DNA from: Bacteroidota bacterium
GTDB lineage: Bacteria > Bacteroidota > Ignavibacteria > UBA10030 > BY39
Direction: 5' to 3'
Length of the DNA stretch: 44,524 nt
Assembly: GCA_030682385.1 (NCBI GenBank)
Contig: JAUXOG010000010.1
Coordinates: 1 to 44,524, forward strand
The stretch's first letter is position 1. Each line of letters starts with the position of its first letter. The position numbers were made by a program, and so were the translations under genes. Shown here piece after piece: positions 26,024 through 35,338 of the stretch. The notes below the pieces were generated by a model, which was not told the DNA's origin, did not search any database, and was given only the letters and a program-made list of their open reading frames with translations.

Positions 26024-27712
26024 AGACTGTGTGATAATTAAAGAACGAAACTGAAATTAATATACAAAACTGTATGAAGAAAGAAAAATTATTGTTAAAT
26101 TTGAGGAGAATATTTTAAGACAAATAGACAAGAAAGCAAAATGAATTTCATCAAACCTGAAGATAGATACCAGATCGGTATATTTAACAGTTTAGACGAT
26201 ACTATATCGAGAGATAATCCTATAAGAATAATAAATTTAGTTGTAGATTCTATAGTAGATAACAACAGAGAAAAATTAATTAAAGAAAAACCAAGCGAAG
26301 TTGGTCCACCATCGTATCACCCAGCTGCGATGCTGAAGTTATACTTGTATGGGTATTTTAATCGTATAAGTAGCTCACGAAGATTAGAAACAGAAACGTA
26401 TCGTAACAACGAGTTGATCTGGTTATTAGGGAATTTACACCCTGATCATTGGACAATATCAAATTTTCGCAAATGTAATGGGAATGAGATTAAGTTTGTG
26501 ACAAAGAAATTCAGAGAGTTTTTAGTTGGAGAGGGATATATAAAACTGGAAAAGGTGGGAATAGATGGCAGTAAGATAAAAGCTAATGCTAAGCGTGATA
26601 TGTTAAGCATAAAAAAGATAAATAAGCGATTAGAACGAATGGACGAAAAGATAGAAGAATATTTAAATAGGTTATCAAAGAACGACATAAGTGAAGATAT
26701 TATAGAGGAATTAGAAGACAAAGAAGGAGAAGTCGATATAAATCAGGAATTGTTGGACAAGATTATCAAGTTGCGTAAAGAAGTTGAAGAATTACGTAAC
26801 CATAAGCAATTAATGGAGGAACTCGGATGTAAGTATTATAGCGAGACCGATCCTGAATCAAACTTAATGAAAAGCAGAGATGGTAAAGTGCCTGCATATA
26901 ATGTCCAGATTGTAGTTGATGAAACTAATAGGATGATAGTCGACAGTGAAGTAAGTCAGGAATCGAATGATGTAAGGCAGCTATCAGCGATGATAGATTC
27001 TCTGAAAGAAGAAGTTGGGAAAATTCCTAAAGAGGCATATGCCGATAAAGGTTACTATAATCCGGATATGATTGAAGAGGTAGAGAGAGAACACGGTATC
27101 GAAGTATATGTGTCAATACCGGAAACAAAAAAATCAGAAGAAAATATTATATTTACTTATGATAAAGAAAAAGACGAATACGAATGCTCTGGAGGTAAAA
27201 GATTAAAGCTTGAGCAAAGGAATAAAAAGAAGAGAAGTTCATATGCAAATATGTATAGAGGCGAACATTGTTCTGAGTGTGAGTTGAAGAGTGGCTGTAC
27301 AAAGTCAATTAAGGGACGAACTATACATAGGTATCATAATCAGGGTTTGCGAGATAGTTACGTGAAAAAGATATTGTCGGTAGAAGTACAAGAAAAGATG
27401 AAAATCAGAAAAACACTGGTAGAACATCCGTTTGGCACGATACGATGTTTGATGGGAAAAATACCCTTGTTGTTACGAGGTGTATTTAAAGTTTCTATAG
27501 AAATTAACCTTTACACTACAGTATATAACTTAAAGCGATTAATAAACGTAGAAAGAATTGATAACCTGATAAAAAGGATTCAAACATATAGCTGGAGAAC
27601 AGTTGGACAAATAAAGTATGAACCAACATAGTAGTATATAACTTATTAGAAACTAAAATTTTATAAAGAGATAATTGTTAACAATATGTTTTACAGAATT
27701 ATAACACAACCT
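26024..27712 (+). mobile_element. IS1182-type insertion sequence
   Basis: About 1.69 kb. Ends: AGACTGTGTGATAATT at the left; the reverse complement of the right end is AGGTTGTGTTATAATT (13 of 16 identical). CTTAAG flanks both sides (26018-26023 and 27713-27718) as a 6-bp target duplication. Removing the IS and one copy restores the perfect palindrome CCCACGACTTAAGTCGTGGG, so the insertion is in the exact centre of a host hairpin. Because the target is itself palindromic, the ends could shift by a base or two. Confidence 0.85.
26141..27631 (+). CDS. IS1182 family transposase
   Basis: A 496-residue DDE transposase with an N-terminal DUF772-type domain (SYHPAAMLKLYLYGYFNRISS and the following LETETYRNNELIWLLG), catalytic D142 (GIDGSK), D302 (YADKGYYN) and E428 (VEHPFGTI), a coiled-coil stretch (~165-230), and a Cys-rich segment CSECELKSGC before the last catalytic motif. 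It is full length with no frameshift, so the element may be active. Base use is more AT-rich and lysine codons are more frequent than in neighbouring genes. Confidence 0.95.
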   Translation: MNFIKPEDRYQIGIFNSLDDTISRDNPIRIINLVVDSIVDNNREKLIKEKPSEVGPPSYHPAAMLKLYLYGYFNRISSSRRLETETYRNNELIWLLGNLHPDHWTISNFRKCNGNEIKFVTKKFREFLVGEGYIKLEKVGIDGSKIKANAKRDMLSIKKINKRLERMDEKIEEYLNRLSKNDISEDIIEELEDKEGEVDINQELLDKIIKLRKEVEELRNHKQLMEELGCKYYSETDPESNLMKSRDGKVPAYNVQIVVDETNRMIVDSEVSQESNDVRQLSAMIDSLKEEVGKIPKEAYADKGYYNPDMIEEVEREHGIEVYVSIPETKKSEENIIFTYDKEKDEYECSGGKRLKLEQRNKKKRSSYANMYRGEHCSECELKSGCTKSIKGRTIHRYHNQGLRDSYVKKILSVEVQEKMKIRKTLVEHPFGTIRCLMGKIPLLLRGVFKVSIEINLYTTVYNLKRLINVERIDNLIKRIQTYSWRTVGQIKYEPT

Positions 27713-27767
27713 CTTAAGTCGTGGGTTAGCCAAAGAACTTTTCACAATGTAACCGTTTCAACGGTTT
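27713..27767. repeat. Right half of composite palindromic repeat copy 3
   Basis: CTTAAGTCGTGGGTTA (the other half of the hairpin split by the IS) is followed after ~22 bases by AACCGTT-TC-AACGGTT (27751-27766), the same order as in copy 1. Confidence 0.75.
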
Positions 27768-27792
27768 ATTCACAATTTATCAAAGGTAATTA

Positions 27793-29562
27793 ATGATCAA
27801 TAATATTAAAATCGGAATTTTTCTTCTACTGTTTGGGCTTCTGTTTTTAAGTTGTACCAAAGAAGGTCCTAATAATCCGAAAGCAAACTTATTACCTAAA
27901 ACATATCTGTGGATTCAAACAGATACATCGCATCACTTGTCGCCCACTATCAGCCGGCAAATAATCCGGTGGTGGGGCGAAGACACCGATGGATTCGTCC
28001 GTGGATATCTATTTTCTTACTTTAACACCGATAGTGTTACGGCAGGGCAAATTCCTGATACTCTTGGTTATAGTTGGGTTGTAAAGAACGATTCGTTAAT
28101 TGCTTTCCCGCTTTATACTGCACGCGAAAGATTTACAGTAATTGTTCGTGCTGTGGATAATTCGTTTCGTGATGCTATTGAAGTCGGCGCTATTATTCGC
28201 TTAACACCATTCCCGTACTGGGATAAAAATTATAATGGTTTCTATGATCCTGAAGATATATATTTGCCCGGAATCGAAGGCGCATCTGACCCAGCGGGTG
28301 CAAAACAAATTTTCCCAATTAAAAATACTCCCCCTACTGTTGCATTCGCCACCGACCCGCTCGATCCGTTAATAACAGTTCATCCTCCCGAGACAACCTA
28401 TACAGTTGCTACATTTAGCTGGATTGGCAAGGACTTAGATGGCGACAAAACTATCAAGAGTTATAGAATTAACTTAAATAACCCGAACGACAGCACAAAG
28501 TGGTTCGAATTTCCAGCTAATCATAATATGATTACGCTTGAAGCGGCGCGTTCACGAACCGATGGTGCTACAGGCGAAGTAGATGCCGATGTTTATATCG
28601 GTATTTTCCCGACTATGTACAAAATTGGGCAAGTTCCCGGCTTGCTTTTAGATTCCACTAATAAAATTTATTTGCAAGCAAAGGATTTAGCAGGAGAATA
28701 CAGTCCGACGGTATCACTTCCTGAAGGTACGAAGAAATGGTTCGTAAGAAAACCTAAGAGTAATTTACTTACGGTTTCAAACTACGGCGCCGGCGACTAT
28801 GCTACTGTTCTAGATTTTTATAGAAAAGCTTTTGCTGCTATCGACACTTTAGAAGGAGTTACCACACCTCGTAATTTCGGCAATTTCGATCTTCTTGATA
28901 TCCGTCGTGGAGCGACCGATCGCGTTGTTGGTGTATTAGTTCCACCGATTTTAAATCCGGCTTTTATACGGACATTAAAACTTTTTGAGTATGTTTTTTG
29001 GTTCACCGATTATATTCCTGACACGTGGACGCACATGCAAGCCGTAGCACAATTTCCATTATATTTGTATAACGGATCTGGCGGCAAAGTTTTATACTCA
29101 ACTCGCTTCGGTTACTTCTTAGGCGATCCTCGCGGCGCCCTCGTCGATTTTGCACCAGTCGATTTGGTTGGAAGTGTTTTAATTGACACCCGCATACCCA
29201 ACGATTGGCCCATTTATCCTGACTCAACATATCCCGGCGGATATTATCCGACATTAAGATTCAATCCTGCTCTAACTTTAGGTGGTGCTCACTCGTTGTT
29301 TGTTCGTGATATTTACAAACGTGCCGATGCAAGATATATTTTAAGCATTCCACCTGTACCGGGGCGTGTTCCACCAAATGCATTTTGGACAGGGCGTGTG
29401 AACATCGGAGTTATTGATGAAGCAAAAACATTTGTTTTCCTGAGCCAACCTTTGCACTTAATGAACGGTGGCGAAAAAGTTTGGGACACTCGACCTGGGG
29501 TTGCAGGTAAAGGAGTCCCGGCATTTTTGAAAAAAGTTTTTATTGATGAGTTTGGCGGTTAA
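27793..29562 (+). CDS. Large hypothetical lipoprotein of an envelope operon
   Basis: 589 residues with a lipobox (LFLSC, C21). Residues ~30-130 and ~185-310 look like Ig/FN3-type beta domains (IIRWWGEDTDGFVRGYLFSY and FSWIGKDLDGDKTIKSYRIN are matching strands of the two domains). A C-terminal region (~325-589) contains a FWFTDYIPDTWTH segment and a YNGSGGKVLYSTRFGYF strand and may be an alpha/beta domain. Function unknown. It is followed at 31 bases by the TonB-dependent receptor and is probably the first gene of a four-gene outer-membrane operon. Confidence 0.8.
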   Translation: MINNIKIGIFLLLFGLLFLSCTKEGPNNPKANLLPKTYLWIQTDTSHHLSPTISRQIIRWWGEDTDGFVRGYLFSYFNTDSVTAGQIPDTLGYSWVVKNDSLIAFPLYTARERFTVIVRAVDNSFRDAIEVGAIIRLTPFPYWDKNYNGFYDPEDIYLPGIEGASDPAGAKQIFPIKNTPPTVAFATDPLDPLITVHPPETTYTVATFSWIGKDLDGDKTIKSYRINLNNPNDSTKWFEFPANHNMITLEAARSRTDGATGEVDADVYIGIFPTMYKIGQVPGLLLDSTNKIYLQAKDLAGEYSPTVSLPEGTKKWFVRKPKSNLLTVSNYGAGDYATVLDFYRKAFAAIDTLEGVTTPRNFGNFDLLDIRRGATDRVVGVLVPPILNPAFIRTLKLFEYVFWFTDYIPDTWTHMQAVAQFPLYLYNGSGGKVLYSTRFGYFLGDPRGALVDFAPVDLVGSVLIDTRIPNDWPIYPDSTYPGGYYPTLRFNPALTLGGAHSLFVRDIYKRADARYILSIPPVPGRVPPNAFWTGRVNIGVIDEAKTFVFLSQPLHLMNGGEKVWDTRPGVAGKGVPAFLKKVFIDEFGG

Positions 29563-29593
29563 TTTTCATACATCGTATTGGAGTTTATAAACA

Positions 29594-32509
29594 ATGAAAA
29601 ATATTTTTATCTTAATTTTATTCTTAGCTGCACAATTAGCTTTTACACAACCTAAAGGCAGCATCAGCGGCTCTGTAACCGATAAGTCAACCGGTGAATC
29701 GTTACCGAGCGTGAACGTGATAGTCAAAGGCACCTACTATGGCGCATCATCCGATTTTGACGGAAAGTTTACTATTCAAAATATCACAGCCGGTTCATAT
29801 ACAATCGAGGTTACTTTACTTGGTTACAAAACAGTTCAATATACGGGTGTTAAAGTAGTTGTCGGTGAAATAACAAAACTGAATGTAAAATTAGAAGAAA
29901 CTGTTTTATCCGTTGGTCAAGAGGTTGTTATTATTGGAGAGAGACCCCTCTTCAACATCGAAGAAACATCGAGCCGACGATCGATAACCAGTGAAGATAT
30001 CCAACTTGCTGTAGTAAAAGATGTCCGCGATATTGTTTCGCTTCAAACCGGTGTAGTTCAAGCCGATAACGAAATTTATATCCGCGGCGGTAGAGGTTAT
30101 GAAAATGCATATCTTATTGATGGTGTTTCTGTTCAAGACCCGTTAGCCGGACGTGGTTTTGGTTTACAAGTTGCACCTCAGGCAATTGCTGAAGTTGAAG
30201 TTATTACCGGCGGTTATAATGCCGAGTATGGTCAGGCAACTTCCGGCGTAGTAAATATCACCACAAAAGAAGGTGCAAAATTTTTCTCCGGTTCAATTGG
30301 CTATAAGCGGGATCATTTTGGATTTAATGAAAATTCGCGCCCTATCAGCAAGCGACATGTATGGCAAATTCTTCGTGATCATTTTGGATATAACGAAAAT
30401 ACGCGATCAAATTTTAATACAGAAATTTACGATTTTAATTTAAGCGGACCAGAACCAATTACAACATATATATTACCTGCATTGGGATTGAACATACCCG
30501 GCAATATAAGTTTCTTCGGAAATTTTTATGCAAACCTGACTGATGGTTTTACGCGTTGGGTCGAAAACATAGTCGGTGGTAAGCCGGATGGATATAAACT
30601 ATATGCACCGAAGGGTTTAAATTCATCTATTTTTTATGGTACTCGCTTCTCACCCAAAAGAAGTAATAGCTATTCTGGACTCGGTAAACTCACTTACAGA
30701 CCAGTAGCAACTATGAAGCTCGCTTATACGTTCAATCAATCGGTTCAAATCGATCAGAACTCACAAACAGTGCAAGCAACATTGGATAGAGTAGAGCCAA
30801 ATCCGGGCTATCAGTTTTCCTTCCAAAATATCCCGGACAGCGCCAACACATTTACATCCATCAATCAACAAAATAGTTTGAGTTGGACACATACGATTAA
30901 TCCAAAAACTTTTTACGAAATCCGTTTAAGCTATTACTCGGCACACGTACGTGGTGATGCGAACGGTAAAACTTGGGAACAATACCTTGAGCCGAAAGAC
31001 ATTGTTTCTTATCCGGTTGAGTATTTTTATCCAAATCCGGATTCAAGAGATACGATATATGTAATACCCGGTGATGGGTTTTATGATTTTGGAAGTCCTT
31101 CAACTTGGCGCGACCATCATCTGAATGAATTTACATTTAAATTTGATTTGACCAGCAATCCAACCGATAATCATAAACTAAAAGCCGGAATTGAAACCCG
31201 TTTTCAAGAAATGCAAATGGTAGATATTTTTCAGCCATGGATAAAACCATTAGGTTTTGATAACGACATATTTAAAGTATATCCGGCATTCGGTGCAATT
31301 TATGCACAGGATGGTGTTTCGATGAGCGGAATGATAATGAACTTCGGTTTACGTTTCGATTATTGGTTCCCGGGAAAATATGTTGATGATGCAATGGAAA
31401 AAGGGACAGCTATTTTGGTGCCTCAGGCTATTCAGGAAAATTTTAAAAAAGACAGCTATAAATTATTCGGACGTTCATGGAAAGCTCGTATAAGTCCACG
31501 ACTCGGTATTTCGCACCCTGTAACGGATAACCAAACTTTATTCTTTTCGTACGGACATTTTTCAAAATTACCACGTCCTCAATTTGTTTATTCAAAATTA
31601 GGTGGAACGCGCTCCCGTTCATCTTTCCAAACAATCGGGAATCCGAATTTGAATCCTGAAACAACGGTTGCATACGAATTAGGTTTAAGAAATCAGATCA
31701 CCGAAAATGATGTTCTGACTGTTACTGCTTTTTATAAAGACATTTTCGATTATATAACTGCAAAACAATTCCGTGCAACTGTTATCGGAACAATCCGGGG
31801 TGTTTATACAATCTATATCAATCAGGATTATGCACGTGTTCGCGGGCTTGAGTTAGAATATAAAACCCGTATCGGCAAGATGCTACGCGTAAGTTTGTCT
31901 GGTACATATAATATTGCTACCGGTAAAAGTTCTTCCGCTAACGAGAACGTGTTCAACATCCAGCAGGGACTTGAAGAAAACTTAAAAGAATCGTTTGTAA
32001 TCTGGGACAGACCATTTCAGGGTTCTGCAAATATAAATTTCTTAGTTGCAAAAAATAATCCCTTATTTGGTTTTGGAAGCGGCATCCTGGATGATTACAA
32101 TGTTTACCTCAGGGTGTTTTATCAATCAGGCAAACGCTATACTCCACAAATATTTTACAGAATTAATCCTACTACCGGCAGACCCGAATATAGAAGCGAC
32201 CGTGAAAATCCTTATAGCAAAATCGGACAAGATTGGTTCTATGTCGATTTAAATTTCGAGAAGTATATTAATTTAGGTTTCGGGAAATTGGTTTTCACTT
32301 TCGAAATGCAGAATATTTTTGACAGAAAAAATTCTCAAATCCTGAACCCGATAACAGGCACTGCCTACGAATACGGACAAGTAACACCAGTTGATTGGAA
32401 CGATCCGGTATATCGGGATCTAACAGCACCAATCGACCCGCTGCCTTACAATGCGGCTCGTTATTTAACCCCTCGTACTTTTAAAATGGGTCTATCATTC
32501 AGATTTTAA
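29594..32509 (+). CDS. TonB-dependent receptor with CarboxypepD-regulatory-like domain
   Basis: 971 residues. Signal peptide (cleavage after LAFT), then a carboxypeptidase-regulatory-like domain (GSISGSVTDKSTGESLPSVN, ~22-110), a plug domain with EIYIRGGRGYENAYLIDGVS (~160-180) and EVEVITGGYNAEYGQATSGV (~200-220), and a 22-stranded barrel ending in the aromatic FKMGLSFRF. It would import a large ligand using TonB energy. No SusD partner is present; the neighbours are lipoproteins and a PorV-like protein. Residues ~236-268 contain an imperfect tandem duplication (RDHFGFNENS / RDHFGYNENT, period 28 residues), which is unusual for this region. Confidence 0.92.
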   Translation: MKNIFILILFLAAQLAFTQPKGSISGSVTDKSTGESLPSVNVIVKGTYYGASSDFDGKFTIQNITAGSYTIEVTLLGYKTVQYTGVKVVVGEITKLNVKLEETVLSVGQEVVIIGERPLFNIEETSSRRSITSEDIQLAVVKDVRDIVSLQTGVVQADNEIYIRGGRGYENAYLIDGVSVQDPLAGRGFGLQVAPQAIAEVEVITGGYNAEYGQATSGVVNITTKEGAKFFSGSIGYKRDHFGFNENSRPISKRHVWQILRDHFGYNENTRSNFNTEIYDFNLSGPEPITTYILPALGLNIPGNISFFGNFYANLTDGFTRWVENIVGGKPDGYKLYAPKGLNSSIFYGTRFSPKRSNSYSGLGKLTYRPVATMKLAYTFNQSVQIDQNSQTVQATLDRVEPNPGYQFSFQNIPDSANTFTSINQQNSLSWTHTINPKTFYEIRLSYYSAHVRGDANGKTWEQYLEPKDIVSYPVEYFYPNPDSRDTIYVIPGDGFYDFGSPSTWRDHHLNEFTFKFDLTSNPTDNHKLKAGIETRFQEMQMVDIFQPWIKPLGFDNDIFKVYPAFGAIYAQDGVSMSGMIMNFGLRFDYWFPGKYVDDAMEKGTAILVPQAIQENFKKDSYKLFGRSWKARISPRLGISHPVTDNQTLFFSYGHFSKLPRPQFVYSKLGGTRSRSSFQTIGNPNLNPETTVAYELGLRNQITENDVLTVTAFYKDIFDYITAKQFRATVIGTIRGVYTIYINQDYARVRGLELEYKTRIGKMLRVSLSGTYNIATGKSSSANENVFNIQQGLEENLKESFVIWDRPFQGSANINFLVAKNNPLFGFGSGILDDYNVYLRVFYQSGKRYTPQIFYRINPTTGRPEYRSDRENPYSKIGQDWFYVDLNFEKYINLGFGKLVFTFEMQNIFDRKNSQILNPITGTAYEYGQVTPVDWNDPVYRDLTAPIDPLPYNAARYLTPRTFKMGLSFRF

Positions 32510-32517
32510 AACTTTTT

Positions 32518-33552
32518 ATGAGAGTGAATTTCATGAAGCATATTTCAAAAATAATAAAGTATTTTTTATCAGTAATATTATTTACTACAATTACCAATGC
32601 TCAACTTATTCCTAATTTAGGCGGGCAGCGTGTAGGTATTTCAGCTTATCAGTTTTTAAAAATTGGAGTGGGTGCACGTGCTACTGCTTTCGGCGATGCT
32701 TACGTGGCGATAGCTAATGATGCATCGGCACTATTTTGGAATCCTGCTGGCTTGGTTTACATACCGGGACATCAAGTTTTCCTCGCACACACACAATACG
32801 TTGCCGACATCAACCACGATTTCATAGGTGCGGCTTATAAGCTTTCATCATCCGATGTGATTGGGTTGAGTGTTTTATCGCTTAGCACAGATGATATGCC
32901 GATTACCAACGAAACGAATCCGTTCGGAACAGGACGGTATTTTAAATACAGCGATATAGCAGTCGGTTTAACTTATTCAAGACAAATGACAAGTCAGTTC
33001 AGTTTTGGTGCAACTGTGAAGTATGTAGAGGAAACTTTAGATATTTTAAAGATGCGAAGCGTTTTAGTTGACATAGGTACCTACTACTGGACTGGTTTAG
33101 GTTCAGTGCGATTTGCAGTCGTGGTATCAAATTTCGGCGGCGATGTTTCTCCCACCGGTACTGTTGAATTATATGATGGAAATAAGATAACGAATTTTCA
33201 ATCCTATTCACCTCCCACACTTTTTAAAATGGGTATAGCTTTTGAACCGTATCAAACTGAGATGCACCGTGTAACAACCTCAATTCAATTAAATCATCCG
33301 AACGACAATGCAGAAAATATACGGCTGGGCGGCGAGTATAGTTGGAAAGAAATGTTTTTCATCCGTGCAGGAGTCAAACGAACAATCGGCGAAAGTATAT
33401 TCGGAAAAGATGGAACTTCGGAAGAGGATATTTCTTTAGGAGCCGGCGTGAAAGTACCAATCAGTATTGCAAAAATTGATGTCGATTATGCTTATTCTAA
33501 TTTTAACAGGTTAGGCAGCATTCACAGAATATCATTAAATTTTACATATTAA
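32518..33552 (+). CDS. PorV/PorQ-like outer-membrane protein (UPF0164 type)
   Basis: 344 residues with a signal peptide ending TNAQ. The mature start has the family hallmark (FLKIGVGARATAFGDAYVAI and NDASALFWNPAGL), followed by FadL-like beta strands to the C-terminal aromatic residue (ISLNFTY). Members such as PorV shuttle or anchor T9SS cargo at the surface, so this gene fits the T9SS cargo in the window, although family membership alone does not prove that role. The ATG at 32518 follows the receptor stop by eight bases; an internal ATG at 32533, preceded by GAGAGTGA, is an equally plausible start and gives a more usual signal peptide. Confidence 0.85.
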   Translation: MRVNFMKHISKIIKYFLSVILFTTITNAQLIPNLGGQRVGISAYQFLKIGVGARATAFGDAYVAIANDASALFWNPAGLVYIPGHQVFLAHTQYVADINHDFIGAAYKLSSSDVIGLSVLSLSTDDMPITNETNPFGTGRYFKYSDIAVGLTYSRQMTSQFSFGATVKYVEETLDILKMRSVLVDIGTYYWTGLGSVRFAVVVSNFGGDVSPTGTVELYDGNKITNFQSYSPPTLFKMGIAFEPYQTEMHRVTTSIQLNHPNDNAENIRLGGEYSWKEMFFIRAGVKRTIGESIFGKDGTSEEDISLGAGVKVPISIAKIDVDYAYSNFNRLGSIHRISLNFTY

Positions 33553-33558
33553 AAGCTT

Positions 33559-34629
33559 ATGAAATTAACACAATTATTTATACTAATCAGCTTATCATTA
33601 ATTCTAATTATCGGCTGTCAGGAAGAATTCGATTCACGAACTCTCCCTACAGCTACAAATTTAATTCTAGGTGACACCTCGTATGTTGAAATATTTCCGG
33701 CATTCGAAGGATTCAAAAATCCAACGGCGATTCTTGCGGGGCACGACCAACTCCTTTATATCGCAGATACAGACAACAATCGGATAATTCAGATGAACGA
33801 AGCGGGTGTAATTTTGGGGGAAATTACTATTCTCCGTCCTATCGCACTTGCTCAAGACTTGCGTTTGGATTTGTTAGTCTCGGGAGAAATTATCCGCGAG
33901 ACAACAGGAGATACAATTGGCGGACTTTTCCGAATTCATCTTTATGAAGCTGAACATGTTATTGCGAATGCCCGTATTGATACAGTTTTCAAAGGAACTG
34001 CAAAACCAAAAAGACGTTATCGAGGAATCGGAATTTTGAGGGAGAACCAATATTTAATTGCACGTGATGGTCCTGATAATACAAGTTTCATAGATCCCGA
34101 TACTCGTGTCCTCTGGATTAATAAAAACGATACACTGATTACACCCATAGGCGATTTGGCAACTCGTGAAGGATCCGGAATTGTGGATATTTTAAGAGTA
34201 ACCGGATTGGTAACTTTCCCGAATAGTAACGATTTTATACTCATACAAAGTTCTGTTGATGGAAGAATGACGTACGGAGCCTTGTGGATGGTTTATCATA
34301 AAAGTTATGACTTCGAAGGTTGGCTGCCAAAATTCACTACACCATCGGAATTTATGAGACCCAAAAGATTTATCGAACCTTCCGCAGTAACCATCGATCG
34401 TTCCCGACTCGATATTTTTATTATTGATCAGGCAAACGATTCAATACATAAATTCGACAGGCGTGGTCTTTACAAAGCCGAATCATTTGGTAACGGAAAA
34501 ATTGCAGCGTCGGGTCAAGGTAAACTAATGAAAGCTCCGAAAGGTGCGGCGTTTATGACGAAGACTCTTTACGTCTCTGATAGCGGTAATAATATAATCA
34601 GAAGATTCCGATTGAGTACTGATAGGTAA
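33559..34629 (+). CDS. NHL-repeat-like beta-propeller lipoprotein
   Basis: 356 residues with a lipobox (LIIGC, C20). The mature part contains NHL-type repeats: FKNPTAILAGHDQLLYIADT and DNNRIIQMNEAGVIL near the start, and FIEPSAVTIDRSRLDIFIID and LMKAPKGAAFMTKTLYVSDS near the end, giving one six-bladed propeller. Probably an outer-membrane-anchored binding or scaffolding protein working with the receptor and PorV-like protein encoded directly upstream (gap six bases). A clear terminator follows, ending the operon. Confidence 0.8.
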   Translation: MKLTQLFILISLSLILIIGCQEEFDSRTLPTATNLILGDTSYVEIFPAFEGFKNPTAILAGHDQLLYIADTDNNRIIQMNEAGVILGEITILRPIALAQDLRLDLLVSGEIIRETTGDTIGGLFRIHLYEAEHVIANARIDTVFKGTAKPKRRYRGIGILRENQYLIARDGPDNTSFIDPDTRVLWINKNDTLITPIGDLATREGSGIVDILRVTGLVTFPNSNDFILIQSSVDGRMTYGALWMVYHKSYDFEGWLPKFTTPSEFMRPKRFIEPSAVTIDRSRLDIFIIDQANDSIHKFDRRGLYKAESFGNGKIAASGQGKLMKAPKGAAFMTKTLYVSDSGNNIIRRFRLSTDR

Positions 34630-34648
34630 TAAATAAATATATGTTTTA

Positions 34649-34686
34649 AAAGACCTCTTCGATTAAAAATTGGAGAGGTTTTTTTA
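34649..34686 (+). terminator. Rho-independent terminator of the envelope operon
   Basis: The ACCTCT (34653-34658) and AGAGGT (34674-34679) arms are bordered by an A-rich 5' side and a run of seven or more T residues, 20 bases after the NHL lipoprotein stop. Confidence 0.8.
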
Positions 34687-34974
34687 TAACGAAAAAAGCA
34701 AAAAGATCTCCTCAAACTGTTTAGTGGCTTTATTTTGCCACGAACCCGCCTGCCGCCTGCCTGTCGGCAGACAGGTCGGGCAGGTTACACAAATTCACAC
34801 TAAACTCGGGTGTTTCAACGATGAAAACAGAAGTTTAAATTGGTTCAAGGATGGTGTTTCGACAAGCTCGCCCGATGGTCGAGCGGGCTCAACACCCGGC
34901 TGCGGTTTTTCACAAACATTGAAATAGGTGAAGAATGAAACGATAAACTTAATTGCCTAACCGTTTTAACGGTT
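34687..34974. repeat. Palindrome-rich intergenic region
   Basis: No gene; the reading frames here are shadows of repeats. It contains a nested palindrome (34749-34784, core CCTGTC-GGCA-GACAGG), an inverted repeat GCTCG...CGAGC with CCCG/CGGG arms (34866-34888) next to a CACCCGGCTGCGG stretch, and AACCGTT-TT-AACGGTT (34959-34974), a fourth member of the dispersed palindrome family. Confidence 0.65.
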
Positions 34975-35018
34975 TGCTGAATCAGAAAAATCAGAAGATA
35001 AAATTATCTTACTCAAAG

Positions 35019-35264
35019 ATGGGCATAACAGTTTATATTTTATACTCCAACCAATTTAATAAAACCTATGTTGGTCAAACGAACAACCTTATCAAACGTT
35101 TAAAGTATCATAACTCGGGTCAAGTAAAATCCACAAAACGATATATTCCATGGGAGATGTTGTACTTCGAAGAATATTCGAGCAGAAGTGAAGCGATGAG
35201 GCGAGAAAAATGGTTTAAAAGTAAGACAGGCAGGAAAAAGATTTCGGAAATATTACAAAACTAA
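35019..35264 (+). CDS. GIY-YIG nuclease superfamily protein
   Basis: Starting at the ATG at 35019 the protein has 81 residues and is a stand-alone GIY-YIG domain of the small UvrC N-terminal/YhbQ-like type: VYILYS (GIY strand), TYVGQTNNLIKRLKYHNSG (YIG strand and conserved Arg), then WEMLYFEEYSSRSEAMRREK (with the catalytic-site Glu region) and WFKSKTGRKKI. An upstream in-frame ATG at 34953 would add residues encoded by the AACCGTT palindrome and is less likely. These proteins are widespread in Bacteroidota genomes, often next to repeats or tRNAs; their physiological role is mostly undefined. Confidence 0.85.
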   Translation: MGITVYILYSNQFNKTYVGQTNNLIKRLKYHNSGQVKSTKRYIPWEMLYFEEYSSRSEAMRREKWFKSKTGRKKISEILQN

Positions 35265-35338
35265 TTATAATTTTGATATTAAGCACACTTTTAATATATT
35301 TAGAACGATTTGTATTGAGTTCAGCACTGTTTCCATCC

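Noticed and set aside
34670-34927. 85-codon plus-strand frame after the envelope operon terminator
   Set aside because: It starts inside the terminator and consists of palindromic repeat sequence.
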